Assembly: GCA_964638165.1 (NCBI GenBank)
Contig: CAZWYJ010000021.1
Coordinates: forward strand, 1-17,592
Source of the DNA: 2-12-FULL-60-25 sp964638165
GTDB taxonomy: Bacteria; Patescibacteriota; Patescibacteriia; 2-12-FULL-60-25
DNA: 17,592 bases
Direction: 5' to 3'
The translations under genes and the position numbers were made by a program. Position 1 is the stretch's first letter. Each line of letters starts with the position of its first letter. Shown here in pieces: positions 3,349-10,814 of this stretch. A model generated the notes under the pieces. The model made no database searches. It saw nothing but the letters and a program-made list of their open reading frames with translations, and was not told the origin of the DNA.

Positions 3349-5454
3349 ATGCTCACCTGGATGGATTCGGTTGCGGCGATTCCGGAGCTGAATGCCGCCC
3401 AAAAACGCGCGATCCGTGCCTACGGTGCGCGCACGATTGGCGATCTCCTCCGCGTGCTCCCCCGGCGATACGACGACTACTCGCGGTGCACGCCGATTGC
3501 GCGAGCGCGCATGGGCGAGCCCGTCACACTGCGCGTGACCGTGGAAGAGATAAAGAAGATGCCGGGATTTCGGCGGCGCATCACCATGATCCGTGGCAAG
3601 GTCAAAGATGCGAGCGGAACATTGAACGTGATTTGGTTTAATCAGCCATGGCTCCTCGAGCACCTCATTCCCGGACGTGAGATTTTCCTCTCCGGCACCA
3701 TTAATTTCCGTCCGCGCTTCGGCAAGCAGATGTCGAATCCGATCTGGGAGGATGCGAGTGATCCGCTCATCGCCGGATCTGTTGCGCCCGTGTACCCGCT
3801 CACCGGGTCCGTGGCGCAAAAGACCATGCGCGAGCTCATGGCATCGGTCATTGATCAGGTCGAGGAAGTCTCGGACCCGATCCCATCCACGATCATCGCA
3901 TCGGTCTCGCTCCCGGGTCGCGTGCAGGCGTATCGGTGGACGCATCGGCCGAAAACGCTCGCGGAAGCAGAGGAGGGGAGGCGACGCCTGGCTTTTGATG
4001 AGTTCTTCGCGTATCGGCTGGCGCTCGGGTCTGCCAAGGAGGAAGCGAAGAGCGCGGGAGCGCCGCGCATCCCTTTTGATGAGGCATTCGCGCGCACCTT
4101 CGTGTCAAAACTACCGTTCGCGCTCACGGATGATCAGAAGCGCGCGGCATGGGCCTCGTTTCAGGACATGGACCGCGATGTTCCTATGGCACGCGCGGTC
4201 GCGACCGCCGTGCCTATGCGTCGCTTGATTCAGGGTGATGTCGGAAGTGGAAAAACCGTGGTCGGCGCATTCGTGATGGCCATGACGTATCGGTCAGGAC
4301 ATTCGGCGGTCATGATGGCGCCAACCGAGGTTCTGGCAAAACAGCACGCGGTCACGATTCGGCGATTCCTGGCATCCGGGGACCCGGTCGCGATCATGTT
4401 GCTCACGTCCTCGGAAAAGAAGATCTGGGAAGGCGGGGAAGAGAAGAAACTTTCTCCGGTGGATGCGCGCGAACGCTTGCTTGCCGGGCGCGTGGTCGTC
4501 ATTGGCACGCATGCCTTGCTCGTGCGGGACATGTTGCCACCGGATACGGCGCTCGCGATCGTGGATGAACAGCATCGTTTTGGCGTATCGCAACGGGAAG
4601 CGCTCTCGGTTGCCAAGCGCCCGGATGGACTGGTGCCGCACCTCCTTTCCATGACCGCCACGCCGATTCCGCGCTCGCTCGCCCTCACACTCTACGGCGA
4701 TTTGGACATGTCTCTTATCCGCATGAAGCCGAATGGACGCCGGCCGATCGCCACGCGCGTGCTCGTGGGCGAGGAGCGCGAGATCTGCTATGAGGCGATC
4801 AAGGCGGAGGTGAAGAAGGGACATCGTGTATTCATCGTCTGTCCGCTGATTGATGAGTCCGATGTGCTCGGCGTGAAGTCCGTCACGGAGGAGGCGAAGC
4901 GTTTAGCATCCGGTCCACTCCAAGGTCTTCGCCTCGGCGTTTTGCATGGCAAGATGTCTCCGAAGGACAAGGATGGCGTCATGGGGGAGTTCAGCGAAGG
5001 TCTGCTCGATGTCTTGATCTCGACCACGGTGATTGAAGTCGGCGTGGATGTGCCGGAAGCCACGATCATGGCCATCGAAGCTGCGGAACGGTTCGGACTC
5101 GCGCAGCTCCATCAGCTCCGTGGTCGCGTTGGGCGATCCGAGCGTCCGTCCTCCTGTTACCTCCTCACGGACACGGATGGCCCGTCATTTGACCGGCTCC
5201 GCGTGCTGGAACAGACGGATGACGGCTTCGTGATCGCAGAAGAGGATCTCAAACGTCGCGGGGAGGGGAATCTCCTCGGCATGCAACAGTCCGGTGCCGC
5301 GCTCTTTAAGAGCGGTCGTGCCACGGACACGGATTTGATGATCGCGGCGCGTGAAGCCGCGAACACGCTCTTCGCGCAGGACGCTGACCTCGCGGACTAC
5401 CCGGAACTTCGCGCGATCGCGCAGGAGATCAGAGAGACGAGCCATCAGGAGTAG
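3349..5454 (+). CDS. recG: ATP-dependent DNA helicase RecG
   Basis: The 701-residue protein is close to the usual RecG length. RecG is a superfamily 2 double-strand translocase that reverses stalled replication forks and processes branched recombination intermediates. The N-terminal wedge/OB region (about 50-150) is followed by the helicase lobes. Motifs are Walker A GDVGSGKT (296-303), DEQH (406-409), MTATPIPR (435-442), QLHQLRGRVGR (586-596), and the C-terminal TRG-like stretch FVIAEEDLKRRGEGNLLGMQQSG (about 627-649). Residues 281-290 (ARAVATAVPM) are an extra in-frame segment. Without them the sequence reads DMDRDVPM-RRLIQGDVGSGKT, as in ordinary RecG. The DNA of this segment is a palindrome with CCTATG direct repeats. 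The ATG at 3349 follows its own promoter with no leader. recG converges on radA, separated by a hairpin block. Confidence 0.97.
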   Translation: MLTWMDSVAAIPELNAAQKRAIRAYGARTIGDLLRVLPRRYDDYSRCTPIARARMGEPVTLRVTVEEIKKMPGFRRRITMIRGKVKDASGTLNVIWFNQPWLLEHLIPGREIFLSGTINFRPRFGKQMSNPIWEDASDPLIAGSVAPVYPLTGSVAQKTMRELMASVIDQVEEVSDPIPSTIIASVSLPGRVQAYRWTHRPKTLAEAEEGRRRLAFDEFFAYRLALGSAKEEAKSAGAPRIPFDEAFARTFVSKLPFALTDDQKRAAWASFQDMDRDVPMARAVATAVPMRRLIQGDVGSGKTVVGAFVMAMTYRSGHSAVMMAPTEVLAKQHAVTIRRFLASGDPVAIMLLTSSEKKIWEGGEEKKLSPVDARERLLAGRVVVIGTHALLVRDMLPPDTALAIVDEQHRFGVSQREALSVAKRPDGLVPHLLSMTATPIPRSLALTLYGDLDMSLIRMKPNGRRPIATRVLVGEEREICYEAIKAEVKKGHRVFIVCPLIDESDVLGVKSVTEEAKRLASGPLQGLRLGVLHGKMSPKDKDGVMGEFSEGLLDVLISTTVIEVGVDVPEATIMAIEAAERFGLAQLHQLRGRVGRSERPSSCYLLTDTDGPSFDRLRVLEQTDDGFVIAEEDLKRRGEGNLLGMQQSGAALFKSGRATDTDLMIAAREAANTLFAQDADLADYPELRAIAQEIRETSHQE
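4183..4218. repeat. Palindromic element inserted in recG with CCTATG duplication
   Basis: CCTATG at 4183-4188 and 4213-4218 flanks a 24-nt insert. The insert's core GCGGTCGCGACCGC (4195-4208) equals the core of the palindrome at tRNA-Ser. Insert plus duplicated target is 30 nt, so the reading frame is kept and ten residues are added just before Walker A. Confidence 0.75.
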
Positions 5455-5499
5455 GGGGACGGCCCTCCCCCAGCCCCTCTCTTCCAACACGCCTGACGT

Positions 5500-5610
5500 A
5501 CTCACCCCCGGCCCCTCTCTTTCAGAGAGGGGAGGTTTTTGTTTGATGATCTAAAAAATAGTTCCCTTCTTATTCCCCCTCTCTGGAAGAGAGGGGGTTA
5601 GGGGGTGAGT
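5500..5610. repeat. C/T-rich inverted-repeat block between recG and radA
   Basis: ACTCACCCCC followed by CCCCTCTCT (5500-5520) recurs inverted as AGAGAGGGGG-TTA-GGGGGTGAGT (5588-5610). Each half carries its own hairpin (5512-5532; 5575-5597), and a third partial copy (CCCCCAGCCCCTCTCTTCC) lies at 5468-5485. The right hairpin sits just past the radA stop and may end radA transcription, though it lacks a clear minus-strand T-run. Similar CACCCCCTAACCCCCTCTC repeats are dispersed in many bacterial genomes. Confidence 0.65.
5512..5543 (+). terminator. recG terminator
   Basis: CCCCTCTCT (5512-5520), loop TTC and AGAGAGGGG (5524-5532) form a perfect 9-bp stem, followed by AGG and TTTTTG (5536-5541). 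Confidence 0.75.
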
Positions 5611-5612
5611 AT

Positions 5613-6977
5613 TTACCTCCCCATCGCCTTCTCAATCGCCTCGCGAATGGATTCTACTTCGATCACGGTGATCCCGGAGTTTTTGATCTTCGATCCCTTT
5701 GGGAGAATGACTGTGGTGAATCCGTGGCGCTCGCATTCGCGCACGCGGAGGTCCGGGAAGGGGATCGGGCGGATCTCTCCGCCGAGCCCGACTTCGCCGA
5801 AGGCCGCGATCTTCGGGTTGATCGAGATGTCTGATGTGCCGGAGGCGATGGCCAGGCAGATCGCGAGGTCGAGTGCGGGTTCGCGAGCTTTGATTCCGCC
5901 TGCGGCATTCGCGTACACGTCTTTATCAAGCGCGCGGATGCCGGCGCGTTTGGCGAGAACCGCGAGGAGGAGGCCGAGTCGGCTACTATCAATCCCTGTT
6001 GTCCGGCGAACTGGTGTTCCGTATCCGGCGGGCGTCACGAGCGCCTGGAGCTCGATCAGCATGGGGCGATGACCCTCCATGAGGCAGGACACCACGGAGC
6101 CGGAAGTGTTCATGGGGCGCTCACGGATGAGCTCTGCGCTCGGATCATCTACGTTCTGCAGGCCGTCCTCGGTCATGGTGAGAACCGCGACATCGTCCGC
6201 TGCGCCGAAGCGGTTTTTGAATACGCGCAGGATGCGGAAGCGTTCGTCGTGGTCACCTTCGAGCATGAGGACCGTATCCACGATATGCTCAAGGAGGCGC
6301 GGACCCGCGATCTCGCCGTCTTTCGTGACCTGACCCACGAGGATGGTTGAGATATTATTCCGTTTTGCGGTCTCCGTGAGGAGCGCGGAGCAGGCTTTGA
6401 CTTGCGTGGGGCTGCCGGTGGTGCCGGAAACATCTTGCATGGAGAGAGACTGGATGGAATCCACGATCGCAAGGTCGGGTTTTTCATGCGCGACCGTTGC
6501 TGCGACGATGTTCGCGTCCGTGGCATCGAGGAAGAGGAGCGTCTCCGGAAGCGAAGGCGCAAGTCGCTTGAGGCGCATGGCGACTTGCGTGGGGGATTCC
6601 TCGCCGGTCACGTAGAGTACCCGCGCTCCGTGCGAGGCGATGGCAATCGCTGCCTGTGCGAGGAGTGTGGATTTGCCGATGCCCGGCTCTCCGCTCACGA
6701 GCGTAACGCTTCCGGTCACGAGTCCGCCGGAGAGGATGCGATCAAAAAAATCAAGCCCAATGGATCGCCGGGGCATGTCTGCTTGCGTTTGGAGGGAGGC
6801 GAAAGTTTCAACGGATCCGGGCTTCTGCGGGGTTCCAATGGTCGGCCGAGCTTCGGAGGTCTCTCCGGCGACCTGTTCCACGACCGTGCTCCATGACCCG
6901 CATTCCGTGCACCTACCGGTCCAGCGGGGGAATTGCGCTCCGCATTTGGTGCAGGCGAATGGAGGAGTTTTTGCCAT
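5613..6977 (-). CDS. radA: DNA repair protein RadA (Sms)
   Basis: The 454-residue protein is full length for RadA, a RecA-related ATPase that drives branch migration during recombination and DNA repair. An N-terminal zinc finger is formed by C9, C12, C23 and C26 (CTKCG...CTECG). The RecA-like core has Walker A GEPGIGKST (96-104) and a Walker B-like LAIVDSI (169-175), then the RadA signature KNRFG (254-258). The C-terminal half is the Lon-protease-like domain (GTPVRRTTGIDSSRLGLLLAVL onward, with AAGGIKAREPALDLAICLAIASG). The ATG at 6977 directly begins the zinc finger; there is no Shine-Dalgarno sequence. It lies 54 nt past the glucosaminidase-like gene on the same strand and converges with recG. 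Confidence 0.97.
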   Translation of the reverse strand: MAKTPPFACTKCGAQFPRWTGRCTECGSWSTVVEQVAGETSEARPTIGTPQKPGSVETFASLQTQADMPRRSIGLDFFDRILSGGLVTGSVTLVSGEPGIGKSTLLAQAAIAIASHGARVLYVTGEESPTQVAMRLKRLAPSLPETLLFLDATDANIVAATVAHEKPDLAIVDSIQSLSMQDVSGTTGSPTQVKACSALLTETAKRNNISTILVGQVTKDGEIAGPRLLEHIVDTVLMLEGDHDERFRILRVFKNRFGAADDVAVLTMTEDGLQNVDDPSAELIRERPMNTSGSVVSCLMEGHRPMLIELQALVTPAGYGTPVRRTTGIDSSRLGLLLAVLAKRAGIRALDKDVYANAAGGIKAREPALDLAICLAIASGTSDISINPKIAAFGEVGLGGEIRPIPFPDLRVRECERHGFTTVILPKGSKIKNSGITVIEVESIREAIEKAMGR

Positions 6978-7031
6978 ATCAAAACCATCGTGGCACGGCG
7001 AAGCAGGGTGAGCAAGGTAAGGGATTTTATT

Positions 7032-8708
7032 TTATGGGGTGAGACGTCCGTCAGTCATTTCCCACGCTTTCTCTACGACACGCTGAAGGGCGGCTTCATC
7101 CCAGTTTCCGGCGCTTGCGAGCTTTGTGAAATTAAACTTTTTGATTCTTCCGCTCGCCATGTCTTCTTCGAGTTCGATATTTCGCCTGCAGCCGTCTGCG
7201 TCTTTTTCTGGATCGCAGAGGCAGTTTTTTTCAATCGCATTCGCAATCGCTTTCGCGTAGCCATGGCCACTTGCGTACGACGTTGTGAGGCCAACACAAT
7301 AGACGAATTTGTAGACGCTTTTGTTGAATGGGACGCAGTGTTTGACGAAGCCCATGTAAGAGCCGATGAATTTTTCTGGTGTGTCCAGATTTTTGAGGCA
7401 GTACGCGGTTTCGATCCATAGTTCTCGACCCTGCTCATCGGTGAGCGTCGTATGTGATGCGATGGCCGTGCATTGGTCGCCACATCTATCAGAAGCGATG
7501 TAGCTTTGCTTCGAAAAACCGAAAGCCTGTTTTGCGCACTCTCCTCCGTGACCCATGCTTTTAATATTCCATTTATCCACGTATTTTTTCGATTCTTCAG
7601 GTGAGAGCGCTGGACCGGAAGAGTTGCCAATTTTGGCGGGTCCGAACGCTACATGAGGGCACAGACCCCCCGTTTCCTTCCACGTGCAGTTGATGCCTGC
7701 AAAATTTGCCAAAGTCGAGCATTTATTTTTAAAATCGTCGAACATGTTAATCATTGCACAGGGGGCGGCATTTTGGCTTTCAACGAACATTTGTCCGATG
7801 AGGGCGGCGGCGGGAACGCCCGTTTGATTTTGGACTTCGAGATATTTTTGGATCGAGTCTTGCGAAAGGCTTTGACCTCGATACGTCGCTCGCGTCGAGC
7901 ATTCGAGTGGAATACCGTATGGAGGGGGGTCGACGGATCCGGAAAAGATCGGCGGAGACCCTTCATATACGGCTGTCATCGCCCTCCCGCTGATCATTTC
8001 GACATCTAAATTATCAAGTCGTACAAGACTCGGATTCAGCGTTCGCAGGATCAGATTCGCGGAAAAGAGGAGGAGAAGGCCGATCACCGCATCCTTCATG
8101 ATGCTCTTGCCCGTAGCAATGCTCCCAGCCCCGGAAGATCCTATGAGATAGACAAATCCGCCCCAAATGAACATGACTGTCGCGATGACCGCGGAGATGG
8201 AAATGGCGTAACGGTAGATGGCGGAAATGTAGGTTCCGAGGAGGAGCCCTCCATCCTCCGGAGCCACGAAGCCCGGAATATCAACATTGAAATTCGGAAT
8301 AATGGGCGGAGCCTCTGTTTTTGCCTGTCCGCCGCTCGTAATAGCATCCCCGGCGTCTTTTTGAGTCAGAGAGGCATTCTGCGGAGGCGTTGAGCAGATG
8401 CCTCCTTGGTCAATCGTGCGGCACTGCGTCTCCGTGAGAGGTTCTTTATCGCACTCCCAATTCGATCCGAGATCCGTGGCAACAGGGAGCGTTGAGCAAT
8501 CGTCCGCGTATGCCATCACCGTTTCGTTGACTTTGAGGCATGACGTCATGTAGGCGTTTTCTCCTTTCTGCCTGCACCCGCAACAGATATCGGCCGCTCT
8601 CACGAAACCGGTTGGGACGAGGAATGAAAAAAGAGCACAGCCGAGAACGGCCAGGGAAAGAAAAGACGCGAGTGTTCGTTTTGTTTGAATACGCGGATAT
8701 GATACCAA
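7032..8708 (-). CDS. Exported VirB2-like protein fused to a glucosaminidase-like domain
   Basis: Counting from a TTG at 8708, the protein has 558 residues. A signal peptide runs to about residue 38 (VPTGFVRA-AD). A cysteine-rich region follows (C42, C43, C45, C57, C71, C86, C96, C105). Two membrane helices (about 160-190 and 205-224) around GSSGAGSIATGKSIMKDAVIG resemble the two-helix VirB2/TrbC pilin plan. The C-terminal part (about 283-470) resembles FlgJ-type glucosaminidases: TGVPAAALIGQMFVESQ with a probable catalytic E310, then NFAGIN where the family has NLFGIK, then a DTPEKFIGSYMGFV stretch. The family cleaves peptidoglycan glycan strands; activity here is inference. An ATG at 8744 is an alternative start overlapping the upstream gene by 23 nt. 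The frame further upstream (to 9104) only shadows that gene. Residues up to about 225 are nearly identical to the next gene's product. Confidence 0.8.
   Translation of the reverse strand: MVSYPRIQTKRTLASFLSLAVLGCALFSFLVPTGFVRAADICCGCRQKGENAYMTSCLKVNETVMAYADDCSTLPVATDLGSNWECDKEPLTETQCRTIDQGGICSTPPQNASLTQKDAGDAITSGGQAKTEAPPIIPNFNVDIPGFVAPEDGGLLLGTYISAIYRYAISISAVIATVMFIWGGFVYLIGSSGAGSIATGKSIMKDAVIGLLLLFSANLILRTLNPSLVRLDNLDVEMISGRAMTAVYEGSPPIFSGSVDPPPYGIPLECSTRATYRGQSLSQDSIQKYLEVQNQTGVPAAALIGQMFVESQNAAPCAMINMFDDFKNKCSTLANFAGINCTWKETGGLCPHVAFGPAKIGNSSGPALSPEESKKYVDKWNIKSMGHGGECAKQAFGFSKQSYIASDRCGDQCTAIASHTTLTDEQGRELWIETAYCLKNLDTPEKFIGSYMGFVKHCVPFNKSVYKFVYCVGLTTSYASGHGYAKAIANAIEKNCLCDPEKDADGCRRNIELEEDMASGRIKKFNFTKLASAGNWDEAALQRVVEKAWEMTDGRLTP
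8081..8327. repeat. Copy A of a 247-bp identical tract in the paralog pair
   Basis: Base for base the same as 9480-9726 by eye, including third codon positions. It encodes the VirB2-like helices and the preceding linker. The DNA on both sides has clearly diverged. Confidence 0.85.
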
Positions 8709-8721
8709 ACTTACGGGTCTT

Positions 8722-10077
8722 TTAGTAATTCCAGCACCTCCCATGCCACTCAAAATGCATGGCATCCCGGCGCGGGATGGCGGTGCTCCAGTTCTTTCCA
8801 TTCGGATTCCATCCGTACCCGCCCCAGTAAATGTGGTACTTTGCGAAGATGTCCACGACGTCTTGCGGAATGCGATTCCATTTCGGGTCCGTGAGCGCGC
8901 ACGTTTGATCCTTCGGGCACATCGTGTTAAAGCAGGGATCAAGGTCAATGGCGGCTCCAAAAGAGTGCATGTCGCAGGAGAGGCAAGGAGGCTGGCCTTT
9001 CTCGGCCGCGGCGGCCATTTTTTTATCAAGTTCCGGATCGTAGGAGCCACCATACTGGCTCCCTCGATCAGGATATCCTTTGCCTTTCTTGCACATGCCT
9101 TCATACGGAGCCATGCGTTTCATAATAGCCACCCATTTTCCGGCAGGGGAGTTGGGATCAGCGGCTTCGATTTCCGTAAATGCGGATTGAAAGTCCGGAG
9201 CCACGATTTGGTGCATGAGCCATTTGCTTCCCAGGAAAGAAACTTTCACCATGCGTTTTCCGATTTCGGCATCCGTGCTGCCATACGTTTCGAGGAAACA
9301 GGCATTGCCCTTTGATCCGCTCATGATGGGTGTTTTGACTCCGGTTGTGGCATCCGTTAGGGTCTCCATGGGTTCGTAGGGAATGGTTTGGATAACGGGA
9401 ATGCTTAGACTTGAAAATTGAGTCAATTTCGGATTCAGCGTTCGCAGGATCAGATTCGCGGAAAAGAGGATGATCAATCCGATCACCGCATCCTTCATGA
9501 TGCTCTTGCCCGTAGCAATGCTCCCAGCCCCGGAAGATCCTATGAGATAGACAAATCCGCCCCAAATGAACATGACTGTCGCGATGACCGCGGAGATGGA
9601 AATGGCGTAACGGTAGATGGCGGAAATGTAGGTTCCGAGGAGGAGCCCTCCATCCTCCGGAGCCACGAAGCCCGGAATATCAACATTGAAATTCGGAATA
9701 ATGGGCGGAGCCTCTGTTTTTGCCTGCCCGCCACTCGTAATGGCATCACCGGCGTCTTTCTGAATCAGGGAAGCATTCTGTGGGGGCGTTGAGCAGATAC
9801 CGCCTTGGTCAATCGTGCGACATTGCGTATCCGTGAGAGGCTCTTTATCACATTCCCAATTTGATCCGAGATCCGTGGCAGTGGGGAGTGTTGAGCAGTC
9901 GTTTGGATTTTGAAGCGTTGAGGCATCTATCTGAAGGCAGGAATTCGTGAAAACATCAGCGTTTTTTTCGTGACATCCGCAACAGACGTTAGCTGCATTT
10001 GTTCTCGTCGGAATCGTCAAAAGCGTCACAAAGGCTATTGCGAAGATACAGGAGGGGATTGTTCGCGATGATGTCAT
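8722..10077 (-). CDS. Exported VirB2-like protein fused to an M15 D,D-/L,D-peptidase-like domain
   Basis: The protein has 451 residues. A signal peptide of about 28 residues (IPTRTNA-AN) is followed by the same eight-cysteine region as its paralog (C32, C33, C35, C47, C61, C76, C86, C95) and the same two-helix module (about 147-215). The C-terminal part differs: HSFGAAIDLD (371-380) and DAMHFEW (438-444) are the zinc-site motifs of peptidase family M15 (VanY and phage L-Ala-D-Glu endopeptidase type), with likely ligands H371, D378 and H441. Such enzymes cut peptidoglycan stem peptides. Extra cysteine pairs (CLSC, and C382 with C387) in this domain suggest disulfides. Its ATG overlaps the stop of the DsbA-like gene by 4 nt (ATGA), so the two are translationally coupled. 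It is followed 13 nt later by its paralog. Confidence 0.85.
   Translation of the reverse strand: MTSSRTIPSCIFAIAFVTLLTIPTRTNAANVCCGCHEKNADVFTNSCLQIDASTLQNPNDCSTLPTATDLGSNWECDKEPLTDTQCRTIDQGGICSTPPQNASLIQKDAGDAITSGGQAKTEAPPIIPNFNVDIPGFVAPEDGGLLLGTYISAIYRYAISISAVIATVMFIWGGFVYLIGSSGAGSIATGKSIMKDAVIGLIILFSANLILRTLNPKLTQFSSLSIPVIQTIPYEPMETLTDATTGVKTPIMSGSKGNACFLETYGSTDAEIGKRMVKVSFLGSKWLMHQIVAPDFQSAFTEIEAADPNSPAGKWVAIMKRMAPYEGMCKKGKGYPDRGSQYGGSYDPELDKKMAAAAEKGQPPCLSCDMHSFGAAIDLDPCFNTMCPKDQTCALTDPKWNRIPQDVVDIFAKYHIYWGGYGWNPNGKNWSTAIPRRDAMHFEWHGRCWNY
9480..9726. repeat. Copy B of the 247-bp identical tract
   Basis: Identical by eye to 8081-8327. Beyond 9726 the two genes still encode similar protein but differ at many synonymous sites. 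Confidence 0.85.
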
Positions 10078-10802
10078 GGCGTCGCCGTCGCTCGTTGAAG
10101 AGCGGCGCGAAGGATCGGCGTGAGCGTTTGTGCATCCGTATACCCTTCAATGGCGCGGTCTTCAACGAAGAGGGTTGGGACTTTCGTGATGCCATGCGAA
10201 ATGGCATCTTCGACGTCTCGATCAATGGCAAATCGAATAGCCGGATCTCGGAGACAGGTGCGGAACTCCTCTTCTTTCAAATTGAGCTTTCGGGCGAATC
10301 GGATGAATTCCAGTTCGTCATAGACGCGAGCTTCGGCGAAGAGGAGGTCGTGCATGCCGGAGAATTTTCCCTGTTGCGTGGCGCATCGTCCGGCAATGGC
10401 GGCAACGACGGCTTTGGAGTGATCTGCGGCATTCGGGAGGTCTCGCCAAACAGTACGAACGGACGTTTTTCCACCCATGGCAAGAAGGGCATCACGGATG
10501 TCCTCAGCCTGTTGCTTGCTCAGTTCACTCTGAAAATCTCCAAAGATAATGAGGGTGATATTGCTGGATGACCCGCCACTGAGCAGTGGATCGGTCGTAC
10601 GGACGATTGGGACTTGCGGAGGGAGTCCCGCCATGCGCTCGGCGTCCGTGAGGAGGGAGTCCGGAACAAGGTCTCTCGGAATCGGAAGACCTGTGCGGAA
10701 TCGCGTTTGGCTATCTTCCCACACGCGCATGAAATAAAACGTCGTCATGCCCACAAACGTGAGGGCAAAGATGATGAGGATGGTGAGACGGGACTTTTCC
10801 AT
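10074..10802 (-). CDS. Membrane-anchored DsbA-fold protein lacking the CxxC active site
   Basis: The protein has 242 residues with an N-terminal membrane anchor (about 7-26). From about residue 80 it follows the DsbA/thioredoxin_4 pattern: NITLIIFGDFQ (81-91), VRTVWRDLP (115-123), CATQQGKFSGMHDLLF (140-155), and the cis-proline loop KVPTLFVED (207-215). Where active members have DFQCPYC, this protein has DFQSELS (89-95), so both catalytic cysteines are serines. Only C140 and C183 remain. Thiol oxidation in the usual way is therefore not expected; a chaperone or scaffold role for the cysteine-rich partners encoded next is possible. The gene starts 12 nt after the propeller-like gene and overlaps the M15-fusion gene by 4 nt, which indicates an operon. 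Confidence 0.85.
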   Translation of the reverse strand: MEKSRLTILIIFALTFVGMTTFYFMRVWEDSQTRFRTGLPIPRDLVPDSLLTDAERMAGLPPQVPIVRTTDPLLSGGSSSNITLIIFGDFQSELSKQQAEDIRDALLAMGGKTSVRTVWRDLPNAADHSKAVVAAIAGRCATQQGKFSGMHDLLFAEARVYDELEFIRFARKLNLKEEEFRTCLRDPAIRFAIDRDVEDAISHGITKVPTLFVEDRAIEGYTDAQTLTPILRAALQRATATP

Positions 10803-10814
10803 GGCGTTGCCTTT

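Noticed and set aside
8709..9104. N-terminal extension of the glucosaminidase-fusion gene up to 9104
   Set aside because: It overlaps the M15-fusion gene in another frame and is Arg/Pro/Ser-rich without a domain; a signal peptide begins only after 8708.
8600..9104. Frameshift or fusion joining the two VirB2-like proteins into one
   Set aside because: Each copy has its own signal peptide and a complete, different C-terminal domain, with a clean stop at 8722 between them.
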